Source of the DNA: Allomuricauda sp.
GTDB lineage: Bacteria > Bacteroidota > Bacteroidia > Flavobacteriales > Flavobacteriaceae
DNA: 64,000 nucleotides
NCBI RefSeq assembly: GCF_013911645.1
Contig: NZ_JACESV010000002.1
Span: 930,001 to 994,000 of the forward strand
Direction of reading: 5' to 3'
Shown: positions 1 through 9,677 of the stretch, one piece after another
How positions within the stretch are numbered: the first letter of the stretch is position 1
Layout: each line of letters begins with the position of its first letter
The notes under the pieces: generated by a model
Told to the model about the DNA's origin: nothing
What the model saw: the letters and a program-made list of their open reading frames with translations, nothing else
Database searches by the model: none
Made by a program: the position numbers and the translations under genes

Positions 1-2757
1 ACTTCCCAGTTCTGTAAATTGTTCCAGGGCCTCAATACGTTTTCGCGCTTCCGTGGTCATTACCTCGTAAGGTGGAGTGATAAAATAGCAGAACGCCTTT
101 TTGTTGCTTCGCCCAACACGCCCACGCATTTGGTGGAGGTCGCTCAAACCAAAATTATTGGCATTGTGGATAAAAATGGTATTGGCATTGGTAACATCCA
201 AACCACTTTCTATGATGGTGGTGGAGACCAATACATCAAACTCACCGTTCATAAAGGAAAGCATAAGGTTTTCCAGTTTTTTGCCCTCCATTTGCCCGTG
301 GCCGATCCCGATTTTGGCATCGGGCACCAATCGTTGGAGCATTCCGGCCACTTCCTTGATGTTCTCGATGCGATTATGGATAAAGAACACCTGTCCGCCG
401 CGTTGGATCTCGTAGGACACGGCATCACGGATAATTTCTTCGTTCAATCGAATCACATGGCTTTCGATGGGGTAGCGGTTCGGTGGCGGGGTATTGATGA
501 CGGATAGGTCGCGAGCGGCCATCAAACTAAACTGTAAGGTTCTTGGGATAGGAGTTGCCGTTAAGGTAAGCACATCCACATTTTCCTTTATGGAACGTAG
601 TTTTTCCTTCACCGAAACTCCAAATTTTTGTTCCTCATCCACGATCAGCAGTCCCAAATCCTTGAATTTCACATTTTTGTTGACCAATTGGTGCGTACCA
701 ATGATGATGTCTACCTTTCCATTTTCCAAATTTTCAAGGGTTTCCCTTTTCTCTTTGGCCGTTCTAAAGCGGTTGAGATAATCCACTGTTACCGGCATTT
801 CTTTCAATCGTTCGGAAAATGTTCTATGATGCTGAAAAGCCAAAATCGTAGTAGGCACCAAAATGGCCACCTGTTTGCCATTGTCCACAGCCTTGAATGC
901 CGCACGGATGGCCACCTCTGTTTTTCCGAAACCAACATCCCCACAAATAAGTCGGTCCATGGGACGTTCGCTCTCCATGTCCTTCTTAACATCTTGGGTG
1001 CTTTTTTCCTGATCGGGAGTGTCCTCGTACAAGAAAGATGCTTCCAACTCGTGTTGCAGATAGCTATCGGGAGCGTATTGAAACCCTTTTTCGAGTCTTC
1101 GCTTGGCATAGACTTTAATAAGGTCAAAAGCAATTTTTTTGACCCTTGCCTTGGTCTTTTGTTTGAGTTTTTTCCAAGCTGCGGAACCGAGCTTGAATAT
1201 TTTTGGTGGGGCACCGTCCTTGCCGTTGTATTTGGATATCTTATGAAGCGAATGGATGCTCACGTACAAAATGTCGCGGTCGCCATAGATCAGTTTGATG
1301 GCCTCTTGCTTTTTACCTTCCACATCAATTTTTTGCAACCCACCAAACTTACCGATACCATGATCGATGTGGGTGACATAATCTCCAATTTCCAGTTTGT
1401 TGAGTTCCTTTAGCGTGATGGCCTGTTTTTTTGCATAGCCATTTTTTAAATGGAACTTGTGGTACCGCTCAAAAATTTGGTGGTCGGTATAGCAGACCAA
1501 TTTAAGGTCATCATCCACAAAACCTTGGTACAAGGGAAAAATGATGGTCTGGTAGTGAACCGTTTCGTCCACTTCTTCAAAAATATCGTGAAAACGCTTG
1601 GCCTGTTGCTCGGTGGAACAGAAAATGTAATTATTGTAACCCGCATCCCGATTATCGTTCAGATTTTCAATGAGCAGGTCAAACTTTTTGTTGAACGCTG
1701 GCTGGGGTTTGGTGTGAAACTGGATGGTGGAAGCTGTCTTCCCGAGCACAGTCGAGGGAGAAGCTTCTGTCTGCTTCTCGACTGCGCTCGAAGTGACAGA
1801 TGGATTGCCAATCTCAAAACACAAATAATCTTGCAATTGGTTTTTCAGCAAAGCTGAATCCAAAAAAAGTTCCTTCGGTTCTGCATGTTTGATTTCTTGG
1901 CTCAACTTGGCAAAACTTTCCTCTGCCTTTTCAAAAAAGGAATCGATACGGTCGTAGATCAAAGCAGGGTTCTTTGCAAAGACCACCGTTTTGGGTGAAA
2001 TATATTTTAGGAAACTTTCTCGTACTTCTTCTGTGAATTTGTTTTCCACATTGGGAATAATGGCGATTTTCTTCACCTTGTCCGTAGAAAGTTGCGTTTC
2101 CACATCAAAAGTTCGGATACTGTCCACTTCATCGCCAAAAAATTCGATTCGGTAAGGTTCATCATGCGAAAAGGAAAATACATCCACAATACCTCCACGA
2201 ACGGAAAATTCCCCGGGTTCGGTTACAAAATCCACCCGTTTAAACTGGTATTCAAAAAGGACCTCGTTTAAAAAATCCAATGAAATCTCATCGCCCAATT
2301 TTATTTTTTGGGTGTTCTTGTCAAGCTCTTTTCGAGTGACCACCTTTTCGAAAAGGGCATCGGGGTAGGTGACGATCACCGCAGGTTTTCTTCTGGAGTT
2401 GATACGGTTCAAAACCTCGGCGCGTAACAGCACATTGGCATTGTCGGTTTCCTCGATTTGATAAGGTCTTCGGTAACTCCCAGGGTAAAAAAGCACATCT
2501 TTTTCACCAATCAGTTGTTCCAAATCATTTAAATGATAAGCTGCTTCCTCTTTGTCGTTCAAAATCAACAGAAATGGTAATTCGGCGGATTTAAAAGCTT
2601 CGGAAACTACAAAGGAAAGCGAAGAGCCGACAAGTCCTTTTAGGCTTATTTTTTGACTGTCACCTCGAGCGGAGTCGAGAGGTTGGGCAATAATCTCCCT
2701 CAGTTTCCCAAGTGGGGGAGACTGTTCAAAAAGTTGTGAAATCGGGGTTTTGGTCAA
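1..2757 (-). CDS. mfd: Transcription-repair coupling factor Mfd (partial, C-terminus cut by window edge)
   Basis: Mfd removes RNA polymerase stalled at DNA lesions and recruits UvrA for nucleotide excision repair. About 919 codons are visible of the roughly 1,120 usual for the family; the last ~200 lie outside the window. The order seen is the UvrB-like N-terminal region, the polymerase-interacting domain (HGIGKFGGL near 1330-1350), then a RecG-like SF2 motor with Walker A GFGKTE (near 940), DEEQ (near 640), TATPIPRTL (near 540) and the GRVGRS motif near 100. No ATG precedes the conserved N-terminus; an in-frame stop at 2797-2799 leaves TTG at 2757 as the likely start (LTKTPISQLFEQ...). Oddly, two palindromic intergenic-type repeats are read through in frame (around 1741-1800 and 2660-2690), adding low-complexity Ser/Thr-rich residues absent from typical homologues. 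Identification is secure; the start is less so. Confidence 0.95.
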   Translation of the reverse strand, partial: MTKTPISQLFEQSPPLGKLREIIAQPLDSARGDSQKISLKGLVGSSLSFVVSEAFKSAELPFLLILNDKEEAAYHLNDLEQLIGEKDVLFYPGSYRRPYQIEETDNANVLLRAEVLNRINSRRKPAVIVTYPDALFEKVVTRKELDKNTQKIKLGDEISLDFLNEVLFEYQFKRVDFVTEPGEFSVRGGIVDVFSFSHDEPYRIEFFGDEVDSIRTFDVETQLSTDKVKKIAIIPNVENKFTEEVRESFLKYISPKTVVFAKNPALIYDRIDSFFEKAEESFAKLSQEIKHAEPKELFLDSALLKNQLQDYLCFEIGNPSVTSSAVEKQTEASPSTVLGKTASTIQFHTKPQPAFNKKFDLLIENLNDNRDAGYNNYIFCSTEQQAKRFHDIFEEVDETVHYQTIIFPLYQGFVDDDLKLVCYTDHQIFERYHKFHLKNGYAKKQAITLKELNKLEIGDYVTHIDHGIGKFGGLQKIDVEGKKQEAIKLIYGDRDILYVSIHSLHKISKYNGKDGAPPKIFKLGSAAWKKLKQKTKARVKKIAFDLIKVYAKRRLEKGFQYAPDSYLQHELEASFLYEDTPDQEKSTQDVKKDMESERPMDRLICGDVGFGKTEVAIRAAFKAVDNGKQVAILVPTTILAFQHHRTFSERLKEMPVTVDYLNRFRTAKEKRETLENLENGKVDIIIGTHQLVNKNVKFKDLGLLIVDEEQKFGVSVKEKLRSIKENVDVLTLTATPIPRTLQFSLMAARDLSVINTPPPNRYPIESHVIRLNEEIIRDAVSYEIQRGGQVFFIHNRIENIKEVAGMLQRLVPDAKIGIGHGQMEGKKLENLMLSFMNGEFDVLVSTTIIESGLDVTNANTIFIHNANNFGLSDLHQMRGRVGRSNKKAFCYFITPPYEVMTTEARKRIEALEQFTELGS
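1741..1800. repeat. Palindromic repeat inside mfd, copy 1
   Basis: An imperfect inverted repeat pairs CGAGCACAGTCGAG (1743-1756) with CTCGACTGCGCTCG (1777-1790), with an inner GAAGC/GCTTC stem, followed by the AAGTGACAG tail common to dispersed repeats in flavobacterial gaps. It is translated in frame in mfd as a Ser/Thr/Glu-rich insert of about 20 residues. Confidence 0.75.
2660..2690. repeat. Palindromic repeat inside mfd, copy 2
   Basis: CCTCGAGCGGAGTCGAGAGG (2663-2682) is a short palindromic unit flanked by GTGACAG on the minus strand, the same family as the repeat at 1741-1800 and the gap repeat near 29300. It is read in frame near residue 30 of Mfd as a PLDSARGDS insert. Confidence 0.7.
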
Positions 2758-3109
2758 TCCAAAAAACTTTGCGGCAAAGATAAACCGCGAAACCTTTTAC
2801 TAAAAATGTTTTTTTAGTTTCTTTTCGCCATGCTGAACCTGTTTCAGCATCTCACTCCGATGTAATTCCGAGTTAATCATTAACGGCCATTATGATCAAA
2901 GCGAAGAATCTATTGGTTAGAGCTAGGCTAAAAGCTTGACACGAATCACACGAATTGTCTCAAATAAAGGGTGCGTCATTCCGCACCTGATGCGGAATCC
3001 ATCAGCTTTTTAGTGGATTCCTGCTTTTCGCAGGAATGACAATATTGGCTAAAGGTCCCTGAGCGCCTGCCTGCCGGACGGGTAGGGAGTCGAAGGGACA
3101 TTGTGGGTT
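2758..3109. repeat. Gene-free gap filled with short palindromic repeats
   Basis: No gene is seen here. ATGCTGAA...TTCAGCAT forms a hairpin at about 2830-2851. A second block at 2968-3043 contains GTCATTCC...GGAATGAC arms (TGCGTCATTCCGCACC to CGCAGGAATGACA). A third, GC-rich unit with GCCTGCCTGCCGGACGG follows near 3065-3083. All resemble the dispersed repeats common between flavobacterial genes. Confidence 0.6.
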
Positions 3110-3736
3110 CTAAACCTTAACAATACTATCCTCAACAATGGCATACACCTCGTCACCTTTCTTGGGATTGAGTGCGTGCGTTCCTGTGAATTGACCAAAA
3201 GCAGGTAGGATCAATTGGTTGTCGGACTTAAAAAAACAAGGCAGTTTTATGCAATCGCGTCCAAATCCTTTAAGTTTTATAGCAGGGTGAATGTGCCCGC
3301 AAAAAGTAAAATGGTCTTTTCGTTCTTCGGGATGATGGGTCAACAAGAAAGCGTCCATGACCAGTTCTGGAAATATCGAGACCTTCAGTTTTTTGAATTT
3401 TTCTGGTGCAATGATGTCATGGTTCCCCGCCACAAGCAGAATTTCCGCCGGTGTTTTGGCTACCCAATTTTCAAACAGTTCCCACTCCTTGTTAAGCGAT
3501 GAATGAAAGAGGTCGCCCAAAAAGCAAATCTGAAAGGGCTGAAAATCGGCAACGATTTTATCCAAGAGCAGAAAGTTCTTATGGATGGCCTTTCTGGGCA
3601 CGGCAGCCCCAAACTTTCTAAAATGGGATACTTTGCCCAAATGCACATCACTGATCAGCAAGAGTGATTTTTCTATCCAAAACAATCCACCCAAAGGGTG
3701 AAGTTGAAATTTTTGATTTTGGATTGTCAACTTCAT
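3110..3736 (-). CDS. pdeM: Ligase-associated DNA damage response endonuclease PdeM
   Basis: This 208-residue calcineurin-like metallophosphoesterase acts as a DNA endonuclease in the ligase-associated repair set. All metal-binding motifs are present: SDVHLGK near residue 30, GD in FLGDLFHS near 95, GNHD near 124, THHPEE near 153 and GHIHP near 166. It starts at the ATG overlapping the stop of the upstream helicase gene (ATGA, four bases), so the two are translationally coupled. The family often travels with an ATP-dependent DNA ligase and an exonuclease; neither is adjacent here. The family assignment rests on motifs plus the helicase partner. Confidence 0.9.
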   Translation of the reverse strand: MKLTIQNQKFQLHPLGGLFWIEKSLLLISDVHLGKVSHFRKFGAAVPRKAIHKNFLLLDKIVADFQPFQICFLGDLFHSSLNKEWELFENWVAKTPAEILLVAGNHDIIAPEKFKKLKVSIFPELVMDAFLLTHHPEERKDHFTFCGHIHPAIKLKGFGRDCIKLPCFFKSDNQLILPAFGQFTGTHALNPKKGDEVYAIVEDSIVKV

Positions 3737-6195
3737 TTGGTCAATTTAGCCATCATTCTTTTAATACGGTCCGCCAGTTTTTCATTGGACAGCTTTTCCC
3801 TCAACCTATCCGTAATTATCGGGAAAGATAGGGGCGTAGGTTGGGAGCATTGTTTCCAAACAATTTCTTGTTGGGCGATGCGTTCCAAGGCCAATCGTAA
3901 ACGCCCTTCTTCCAGTTGGTGTTCAAAGGTTTCGGTGTAGGCCTGTTGGTAGAGCAGGTTATCGTCCTCAAAATCACGGAAAACGTCAAAGAGCAGTTCC
4001 GAACTACTTTGTAGGTGTTTCATTTTGACTCCTTTTTCGGGATATCCCGTAAAAACCATTCCACTGATAACGGCAATATCACGAAATTTTCTGCGTGCCA
4101 TTTCGTTGGAGTTCAAACTTTTTTGAAGGTCGGACAACATGTATTCGGGGGTGAACAAATTGTTGTCCAAAACTTCCTGAATGTTGATTTCCCTGTCCGA
4201 TAGCAATTCAAAACCGTAGTCGTTAAAGGCCAGTGAACAAGTAATCGGTGCAAGTAGGCTGATTCGATAAGCCAAAAGGCTGCTCATTCCCTCGTGAATG
4301 GCCCTACCTTCAAACGGGTAAAACATGTGGTGGTAACCATCACGGGTCTTGAAGGTTTCGATTAAAAACTGATGCGGTTGCGGCACTATGCTTTCTTCCC
4401 GCTGCTTGTTGAACATCGGTTGCAATGCTCGAATTTCTTCCGATTGTTCGGGGAATTTCAACTCTGCGGTGTACAGTTCTTGACGCAACAGCTCCGACAT
4501 TTTTGCGGAAAAACTCAATCTTCCGCCCATCCAACTGGGTACTTTATTGGTTCTTTTTTTTGAGTTTCGTACATGCGCTGCCATTCCTTTGATTCTGATA
4601 AATTCCAGATTTCGCCCAGCAAAAGTGAACACATCCCCAGGACTCAGTTTGGAGATGAAATATTCTTCAATGCTGCCGATATATCCTCCTTTTTGATAAC
4701 GAACGGAGATGGTAGCGTCGCCCACTATGGTTCCAATTTGAAATCGGTGCCGCATGGCAACCGCCCTGCTGTTTACTTTAAATTTTCCATCTTCCTCAAT
4801 CTCCACTTTTTTGTATTCGTCATAACTTTTAAGGCTCTGGCTGCCCATCACCAAGAAATTGAGGAGCCATTGCCATTGTTCACCCGTGATGGCCTGGTAG
4901 CAAAACGTTTGTTTGATTTCAGGATAAATCTCTTCTGGATAAAACCCATTTGAGACAGCAAGTGTAGTCAAATATTGAATGAGGACATCAAAACTGTTGA
5001 GGTAGGGTATTCGGTCTTCCACTGCGCTGTTCCTTACTGCTTTTTGCATGGCCGATGCCTCTACCAGTTCAATGGCGTGGGTGGGCAAAAAATAAATAAC
5101 GCTTTCCTTGCCGGGTTGGTGACCACTTCGCCCTGCCCGTTGCAAAAAACGGGCCACGCCCTTTGGCCCACCAATCTGCACCACCGTCTCAACGGGAGCA
5201 AAATCAACCCCAAGGTCAAGACTGGATGTGCAGACCACAGCTTTCAAACTTTCGTTACGAATGGCCTGTTCCACCCAAATTCGAGTTTCCTTGTTTATAC
5301 TGCCGTGGTGCATGGCCATTTCCCCAGCAAACTCAGGATATTTCTCCAGTATTTTTTGAAACCAAATTTCACATTGGCTTCGGGTGTTGGTAAAGAGCAA
5401 AGTGGTTTTGCTATTGTTGATAATGGGCACCACCTGATCCAAAAGATGCAGTCCCAAATGCCCACGCCACGGGAAGGTTTCCATTTTTTCTGGAATAATA
5501 CTTTTTACCGTAATTTTTTTGTTGAGCTTGGCCTTGACCAAGACCGAATTGGTAAGTTCCGGAGATGTAGGCCCCAACAATACTTCGCGTGCTTGTTCCA
5601 GATTCCCGATGGTGGCCGATATGCCCCAAATTCGCAATTGTTTGCAGACCGTTTTTAATCGGGACAGCCCCAACTCCATTTGAACGCCGCGCTTGGTGCC
5701 CAAAAGTTCGTGCCATTCGTCCACCACAATGGCAGAACAGTTTTTGAAGGTTTTGCCATATTCTTTGGATGAGAGCAGTAATTGCAGACTTTCTGGGGTA
5801 GTGATCAACAAGTCGGGCATGTTGGACCGCATTTTTGCACGTTCTTTGGCGGAAGTATCTCCCGTACGAATGCCTACGGTCATTTGGGTTTCTAAATCCT
5901 TGGTAATTCGCTCTGCGGATTGTTTTATTTCTTGCGAAAGTGCGCGTAACGGGGTTATCCAAATAGCTTTCAACCCTTTTTTGTGTTTGGTCTTGTAATC
6001 GGGATGGTTTTTAATGTAGTCGAGTACAATGGGAAACCAAAGGGCGTAGGTTTTTCCACTGCCCGTGGGTGCGTTCAGCAAACCATGTTTGCCCTTCAAA
6101 AAAGCTTTCCAGGTCTCTTTTTGAAACGGGAAGGGTTTCCAATTTTGTTCTTGGAACCAGTTTTCAGCAATATGGAACAATTCTGATTCTTGCAG
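3733..6195 (-). CDS. Ligase-associated DNA damage response DEXH-box helicase (Lhr-like)
   Basis: A large Lhr-family SF2 helicase, thought to act with PdeM and a DNA ligase in repair. Visible motifs are Q-motif-like FPFQKETW, Walker A APTGSGKT, DEWHE (DExH), SATIGN, and QRAGRSGHQPG, followed by the winged-helix and Lhr-type C-terminal region. The frame stays open up to 6363, overlapping the divergent TerB gene, but the conserved N-terminus (ESELFHIAENW) begins near 6190. There is no ATG there: CTG at 6195, TTG at 6180 or TTG at 6225 are the options, so the start is uncertain. It overlaps pdeM by four bases. Confidence 0.9.
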   Translation of the reverse strand: MQESELFHIAENWFQEQNWKPFPFQKETWKAFLKGKHGLLNAPTGSGKTYALWFPIVLDYIKNHPDYKTKHKKGLKAIWITPLRALSQEIKQSAERITKDLETQMTVGIRTGDTSAKERAKMRSNMPDLLITTPESLQLLLSSKEYGKTFKNCSAIVVDEWHELLGTKRGVQMELGLSRLKTVCKQLRIWGISATIGNLEQAREVLLGPTSPELTNSVLVKAKLNKKITVKSIIPEKMETFPWRGHLGLHLLDQVVPIINNSKTTLLFTNTRSQCEIWFQKILEKYPEFAGEMAMHHGSINKETRIWVEQAIRNESLKAVVCTSSLDLGVDFAPVETVVQIGGPKGVARFLQRAGRSGHQPGKESVIYFLPTHAIELVEASAMQKAVRNSAVEDRIPYLNSFDVLIQYLTTLAVSNGFYPEEIYPEIKQTFCYQAITGEQWQWLLNFLVMGSQSLKSYDEYKKVEIEEDGKFKVNSRAVAMRHRFQIGTIVGDATISVRYQKGGYIGSIEEYFISKLSPGDVFTFAGRNLEFIRIKGMAAHVRNSKKRTNKVPSWMGGRLSFSAKMSELLRQELYTAELKFPEQSEEIRALQPMFNKQREESIVPQPHQFLIETFKTRDGYHHMFYPFEGRAIHEGMSSLLAYRISLLAPITCSLAFNDYGFELLSDREINIQEVLDNNLFTPEYMLSDLQKSLNSNEMARRKFRDIAVISGMVFTGYPEKGVKMKHLQSSSELLFDVFRDFEDDNLLYQQAYTETFEHQLEEGRLRLALERIAQQEIVWKQCSQPTPLSFPIITDRLREKLSNEKLADRIKRMMAKLTK

Positions 6196-6293
6196 AGCCG
6201 TGGTACTTAAGATTGAAAAATACAAATTTCTTTGCTGGGTTTGTACCCACTTATTTGCGATAAGATTTATATTTGTGCCACAAAATTTAAGGT

Positions 6294-6722
6294 ATGCCAA
6301 TTTTAGATCTTTACGAACACGGAGACCATAGGAGAAACATGGCCCATTTTGCCACATTGGCAAGTTTGGCAGCGGCTGATGGGGATATCAACCCAAAGGA
6401 AATGGCTATTTTGGAAAAGTTTGCCTTTAAACTCAACATTAGTGAAGATGAGTTTAAGGAGGTGATGAAAAAGGAGAACAAGTATTCGATTGAAACTCCG
6501 CACAGTGGCGAGCAAAGATATAAAAGGCTGTTTGATTTTTTTCAGATTATTTTCTCTGATCACGATATTGATAATGAAGAGCGCAGACTTGTAGAAAAGT
6601 ATGCCGTTGGACTAGGTTTTTCTCCAAAAACGGCAGCTCAAATCATTGATAAATCCATCAAAATTTTCAGGGGGGAAATCCCGTTCGAGGATTACCACGA
6701 ATTGGTAAAAAGGGAAAATTAG
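6294..6722 (+). CDS. TerB-family protein
   Basis: A 142-residue, all-helical, cytoplasmic protein of the TerB/DjlA-like fold. Two acidic, possibly metal-binding stretches are seen: ADGDINPKE (near residue 29) and [10 protein letters not shown] (near 93), at the spacing typical of TerB domains. The exact role of stand-alone TerB proteins is unknown; some belong to tellurite-resistance or stress systems, but no other ter gene is nearby. It is divergent from the helicase gene, and its last four bases overlap the convergent fbp gene. Confidence 0.8.
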   Translation: MPILDLYEHGDHRRNMAHFATLASLAAADGDINPKEMAILEKFAFKLNISEDEFKEVMKKENKYSIETPHSGEQRYKRLFDFFQIIFSDHDIDNEERRLVEKYAVGLGFSPKTAAQIIDKSIKIFRGEIPFEDYHELVKREN

Positions 6723-7726
6723 GCCTTGGCCATAAACTCTTCTGCTTTTTCCACCATTTTTTTACTTCCACAGAAAAAAGGAACCCTTTCGTGCAGTTCG
6801 GTGGGCTGTATATCCATAATGCGCTGAAAGCCATCACTGGCCTTACCTTTGGCCTGTTCGGCCAAAAATGCCATGGGGTTGCACTCGTACAATAAACGGA
6901 GCTTACCGTTTTGGGACTTACTGCTTTTCGGATACATATATATACCGCCTTTGATCATGTTGCGGTGAAAGTCCGAAACCAACGAACCGATATATCTCGA
7001 AGTATAGGGCCTATCTCCCTCTTCCATTTGGCAATATTTAATGTAATCCTTTACACCTTGTGGAAAATGGATATAATTACCTTCATTCACGGAATAAATT
7101 TTGCCCGTTTCGGGGAATTGCATATCGGGATGGGACAAGTAAAAAGTACCAAGGGCTGGATTTAAAGTAAAGCCATTAACGCCATCACCTGTGGTATAGA
7201 CCAACATGGTGGATGTTCCATAAATTATGTACCCCGCGGCAATCTGATGTTTTCCCGGCTGCAAAAAATCTTCCAGGGTAACCGGTGTGCCAACGGGCGT
7301 TACCCTTCTGTAAATGGAAAAAATGGTTCCCACCGATACATTTACATCAATGTTGGACGAACCATCCAAAGGATCGATAAGGACAACATATTTGTTCTGG
7401 TGTTGCTTGTCAAAACTATTGATGCTGATAAAATCGTCTTCTTCCTCCGAGGCGATTCCGCAAACAATTTCCCTGTTCTTCAGTGTTTGAATAAACTTTT
7501 CGTTGGCGAGAACATCCAGTTTTTGCTGATTCTCCCCTTGAATATTGGTTTCTCCTGCTGCTCCAATAATATCGACCAAACCTGCTTTGTTCACCTCGTG
7601 GTTCACTACTTTTGCCGCCAAACGGATACCGTTCAGCAGTCTTGATAGTTCCCCAGAAGTATATTGAAATGAGTTTTGGTTGGCGATGATAAATTCACCG
7701 AGGGTGCGGTGTTGCTTCTCAAACAT
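6719..7726 (-). CDS. fbp: Class I fructose-1,6-bisphosphatase
   Basis: Hydrolyses fructose 1,6-bisphosphate to fructose 6-phosphate, the committed step of gluconeogenesis, in the cytoplasm. The protein has 335 residues, normal for the family. The metal- and substrate-binding signature [12 protein letters not shown] lies near residue 117, with the acidic SEEEDD segment near 94 and [17 protein letters not shown] near 270. It is a single gene, convergent with the TerB gene (four-base overlap) and divergent from the GNAT gene at 7838. Confidence 0.96.
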   Translation of the reverse strand: MFEKQHRTLGEFIIANQNSFQYTSGELSRLLNGIRLAAKVVNHEVNKAGLVDIIGAAGETNIQGENQQKLDVLANEKFIQTLKNREIVCGIASEEEDDFISINSFDKQHQNKYVVLIDPLDGSSNIDVNVSVGTIFSIYRRVTPVGTPVTLEDFLQPGKHQIAAGYIIYGTSTMLVYTTGDGVNGFTLNPALGTFYLSHPDMQFPETGKIYSVNEGNYIHFPQGVKDYIKYCQMEEGDRPYTSRYIGSLVSDFHRNMIKGGIYMYPKSSKSQNGKLRLLYECNPMAFLAEQAKGKASDGFQRIMDIQPTELHERVPFFCGSKKMVEKAEEFMAKA

Positions 7727-7810
7727 GGAAAGGCTGTTTTATTTAAGGACAAATATCGGGCATTTTGTGAAACTATAACGTTTTCGGAAGACTTTAATTA
7801 TGTAATTTTA

Positions 7811-7818
7811 TAACTTTG
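7811..7818 (+). promoter_or_regulatory. Bacteroidota -7 element upstream of the GNAT gene
   Basis: TAACTTTG matches the Bacteroidota TAnnTTTG consensus and lies 19 bases before the ATG at 7838. A clear -33 TTTG at the normal spacing is not seen. Confidence 0.5.
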
Positions 7819-7837
7819 AGTTTTATTTGTAACAATT

Positions 7838-8320
7838 ATGGAATACACAATCAGAGACGCTCGACCAGAGGATATGGGACAGGTACTGAACTTGGTTCAG
7901 GAATTGGCCAATTTTGAAAAGGAACCGGAGGCTGTAGAGATAACCGAGAAAGATTTGGTTGCGCATGGTTTTGGTGACCAAAAAATGTTCCATTGTTTTG
8001 TTGCCGATACCCAAGATGGCATTGCGGGCATAGCCTTGGTGTATCCCAGATATTCCACATGGAAAGGTCCCGCGATTCATTTGGAAGACCTGATCGTTTC
8101 AGAAAAAATGCGTGGAAGTGGGCTGGGAACGGCTTTGCTGGATGAGGTGGTCAAGTATGGGGATAGTTTGGGCGTAAAGCGCATTTGTTGGGAGGTGTTG
8201 GATTGGAATGAACCTGCCATCGAATTTTATGAAAAGAAAGGGGCCAATGTACTGCGCGATTGGGATGTGGTGCAATTGGACGAAGAAGGAATCAAAAATT
8301 ATATAGAAAGCCTTAACTAG
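7838..8320 (+). CDS. GNAT family N-acetyltransferase
   Basis: A 160-residue acetyltransferase of the GNAT fold, using acetyl-CoA. The pyrophosphate-binding motif A is SEKMRGSGLGTALL (near residue 90), preceded by the LEDLIVS strand and followed by NEPAIEFYEKKGA. The layout (IRDARPEDMGQVLNLVQELANFE at the N-terminus) is that of diamine/thialysine acetyltransferases of the SAT1/SAT2 type, but the substrate cannot be read from the sequence. It lies 28 bases upstream of the aspartate kinase gene on the same strand and probably shares its transcript. Confidence 0.85.
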   Translation: MEYTIRDARPEDMGQVLNLVQELANFEKEPEAVEITEKDLVAHGFGDQKMFHCFVADTQDGIAGIALVYPRYSTWKGPAIHLEDLIVSEKMRGSGLGTALLDEVVKYGDSLGVKRICWEVLDWNEPAIEFYEKKGANVLRDWDVVQLDEEGIKNYIESLN

Positions 8321-8348
8321 GCCGACTAAATTCTAGAATATAAAATAC

Positions 8349-9599
8349 ATGAGGGTATTTAAGTTTGGGGGAGCATCTGTTAAAGATGCAGATGCGATTA
8401 AAAATGTGGTCAACGTTTTACGAGAAGTAGGTTACAGTGACACCTTGGTGGTGATTTCCGCAATGGGTAAAATCACCAATGCCATGGAAAAGGTGGTGGA
8501 ATCCTATTTTAACGATAAAGACGCCGTTCAAGAATCCTTACAAGAAGTGGTGGAATATCACAACAGCATATTGTTGGATCTATTCCAAAACCCCAACCAT
8601 CCGGTTTATGATAAAGTAAAGGTGCTTTTTGAGGAGGTAAAAGGCTTTTTGGCATGGAACAAATCACCCAAATATGCATTTGTCTATGATCAGGTGGTTT
8701 GTTATGGCGAATTACTGTCCACTACAATAGTAAGCGCATATTTAAACGAGATCGGTATTTCCAATACCTGGTTGGATGTCCGTACCCTTATCAAAACCGA
8801 TAGCAGTAACAGGGATGCCCAAGTAAATTGGGAGCGCACACAACAGGAAGTGGTTTCTAAAGTGGATATATCCAAACTGAATATCACTCAAGGTTTCTTG
8901 GGTAGCGATGATAACAACTTTACCACCACTTTGGGCAGGGAAGGTTCCGATTATTCCGCGGCAATTTTGGCCTATTGCCTCAACGCCGAATCGGTAACTA
9001 TTTGGAAGGATGTGCCGGGAGTTTTAAATGCAGACCCAAGAAATTTTGAAAATGCGCAATTGCTGGACCAGATTTCTTACCGTGAAGCCATTGAATTGGC
9101 ATTTTATGGAGCTTCTGTAATTCACCCCAAAACCTTGCAACCTCTACAACGCAAGGAAATACCGCTAAAGGTAAAATCTTTTGTGAATCCTAAGGACAAA
9201 GGAACGACAGTGGGTAAAGGCAATGGCATAGAACCAAAAGTACCTTGCTTTATCGTGAAGAAGAATCAAGTGTTGCTAAAGCTTTCATCCTTGGATTTTT
9301 CCTTTATTGTGGAGGACAATATTAGTGAAATCTTCAAGCTGTTCCACGACCATCGGCTCAAAGTTGACCTTATCCAAAATTCGGCGATTAGCTTTTCCGT
9401 TTGTTTGGACAATAAATTCCGAGGACTTCCCCCCTTATTGGAAGAACTCAAAAGAAAATTTAAGGTAGTTTGCCACGAAGATGTATCGCTCTATACCATT
9501 CGCCATTTTAACGATGATTCGGTCAAATCCCTTCAAAATGGAAAGTCCGTGTTGGTAGAGCAAAGAGGCAAGGAAACGGTTCAATTGGTTGTAAAATAA
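8349..9599 (+). CDS. lysC: Aspartate kinase
   Basis: Phosphorylates aspartate, the first step toward lysine, threonine, methionine and diaminopimelate. KFGGASV (residues 5-11) is the kinase signature; TTLGREGSDYSA (near 195) and WKDVPGVLNADPR (near 220) form the nucleotide and aspartate sites. A C-terminal region of about 130 residues corresponds to the ACT regulatory part. At 416 residues it is monofunctional, without a homoserine dehydrogenase domain. It begins with ATG at 8349. Confidence 0.92.
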   Translation: MRVFKFGGASVKDADAIKNVVNVLREVGYSDTLVVISAMGKITNAMEKVVESYFNDKDAVQESLQEVVEYHNSILLDLFQNPNHPVYDKVKVLFEEVKGFLAWNKSPKYAFVYDQVVCYGELLSTTIVSAYLNEIGISNTWLDVRTLIKTDSSNRDAQVNWERTQQEVVSKVDISKLNITQGFLGSDDNNFTTTLGREGSDYSAAILAYCLNAESVTIWKDVPGVLNADPRNFENAQLLDQISYREAIELAFYGASVIHPKTLQPLQRKEIPLKVKSFVNPKDKGTTVGKGNGIEPKVPCFIVKKNQVLLKLSSLDFSFIVEDNISEIFKLFHDHRLKVDLIQNSAISFSVCLDNKFRGLPPLLEELKRKFKVVCHEDVSLYTIRHFNDDSVKSLQNGKSVLVEQRGKETVQLVVK

Positions 9600-9677
9600 A
9601 AGCTTAGGCTTAATATTTAGGTAAAAAGTGCTCTAGGGTTTATTTTCTATCTTTACACGTACCTAAATACTTTTTCT

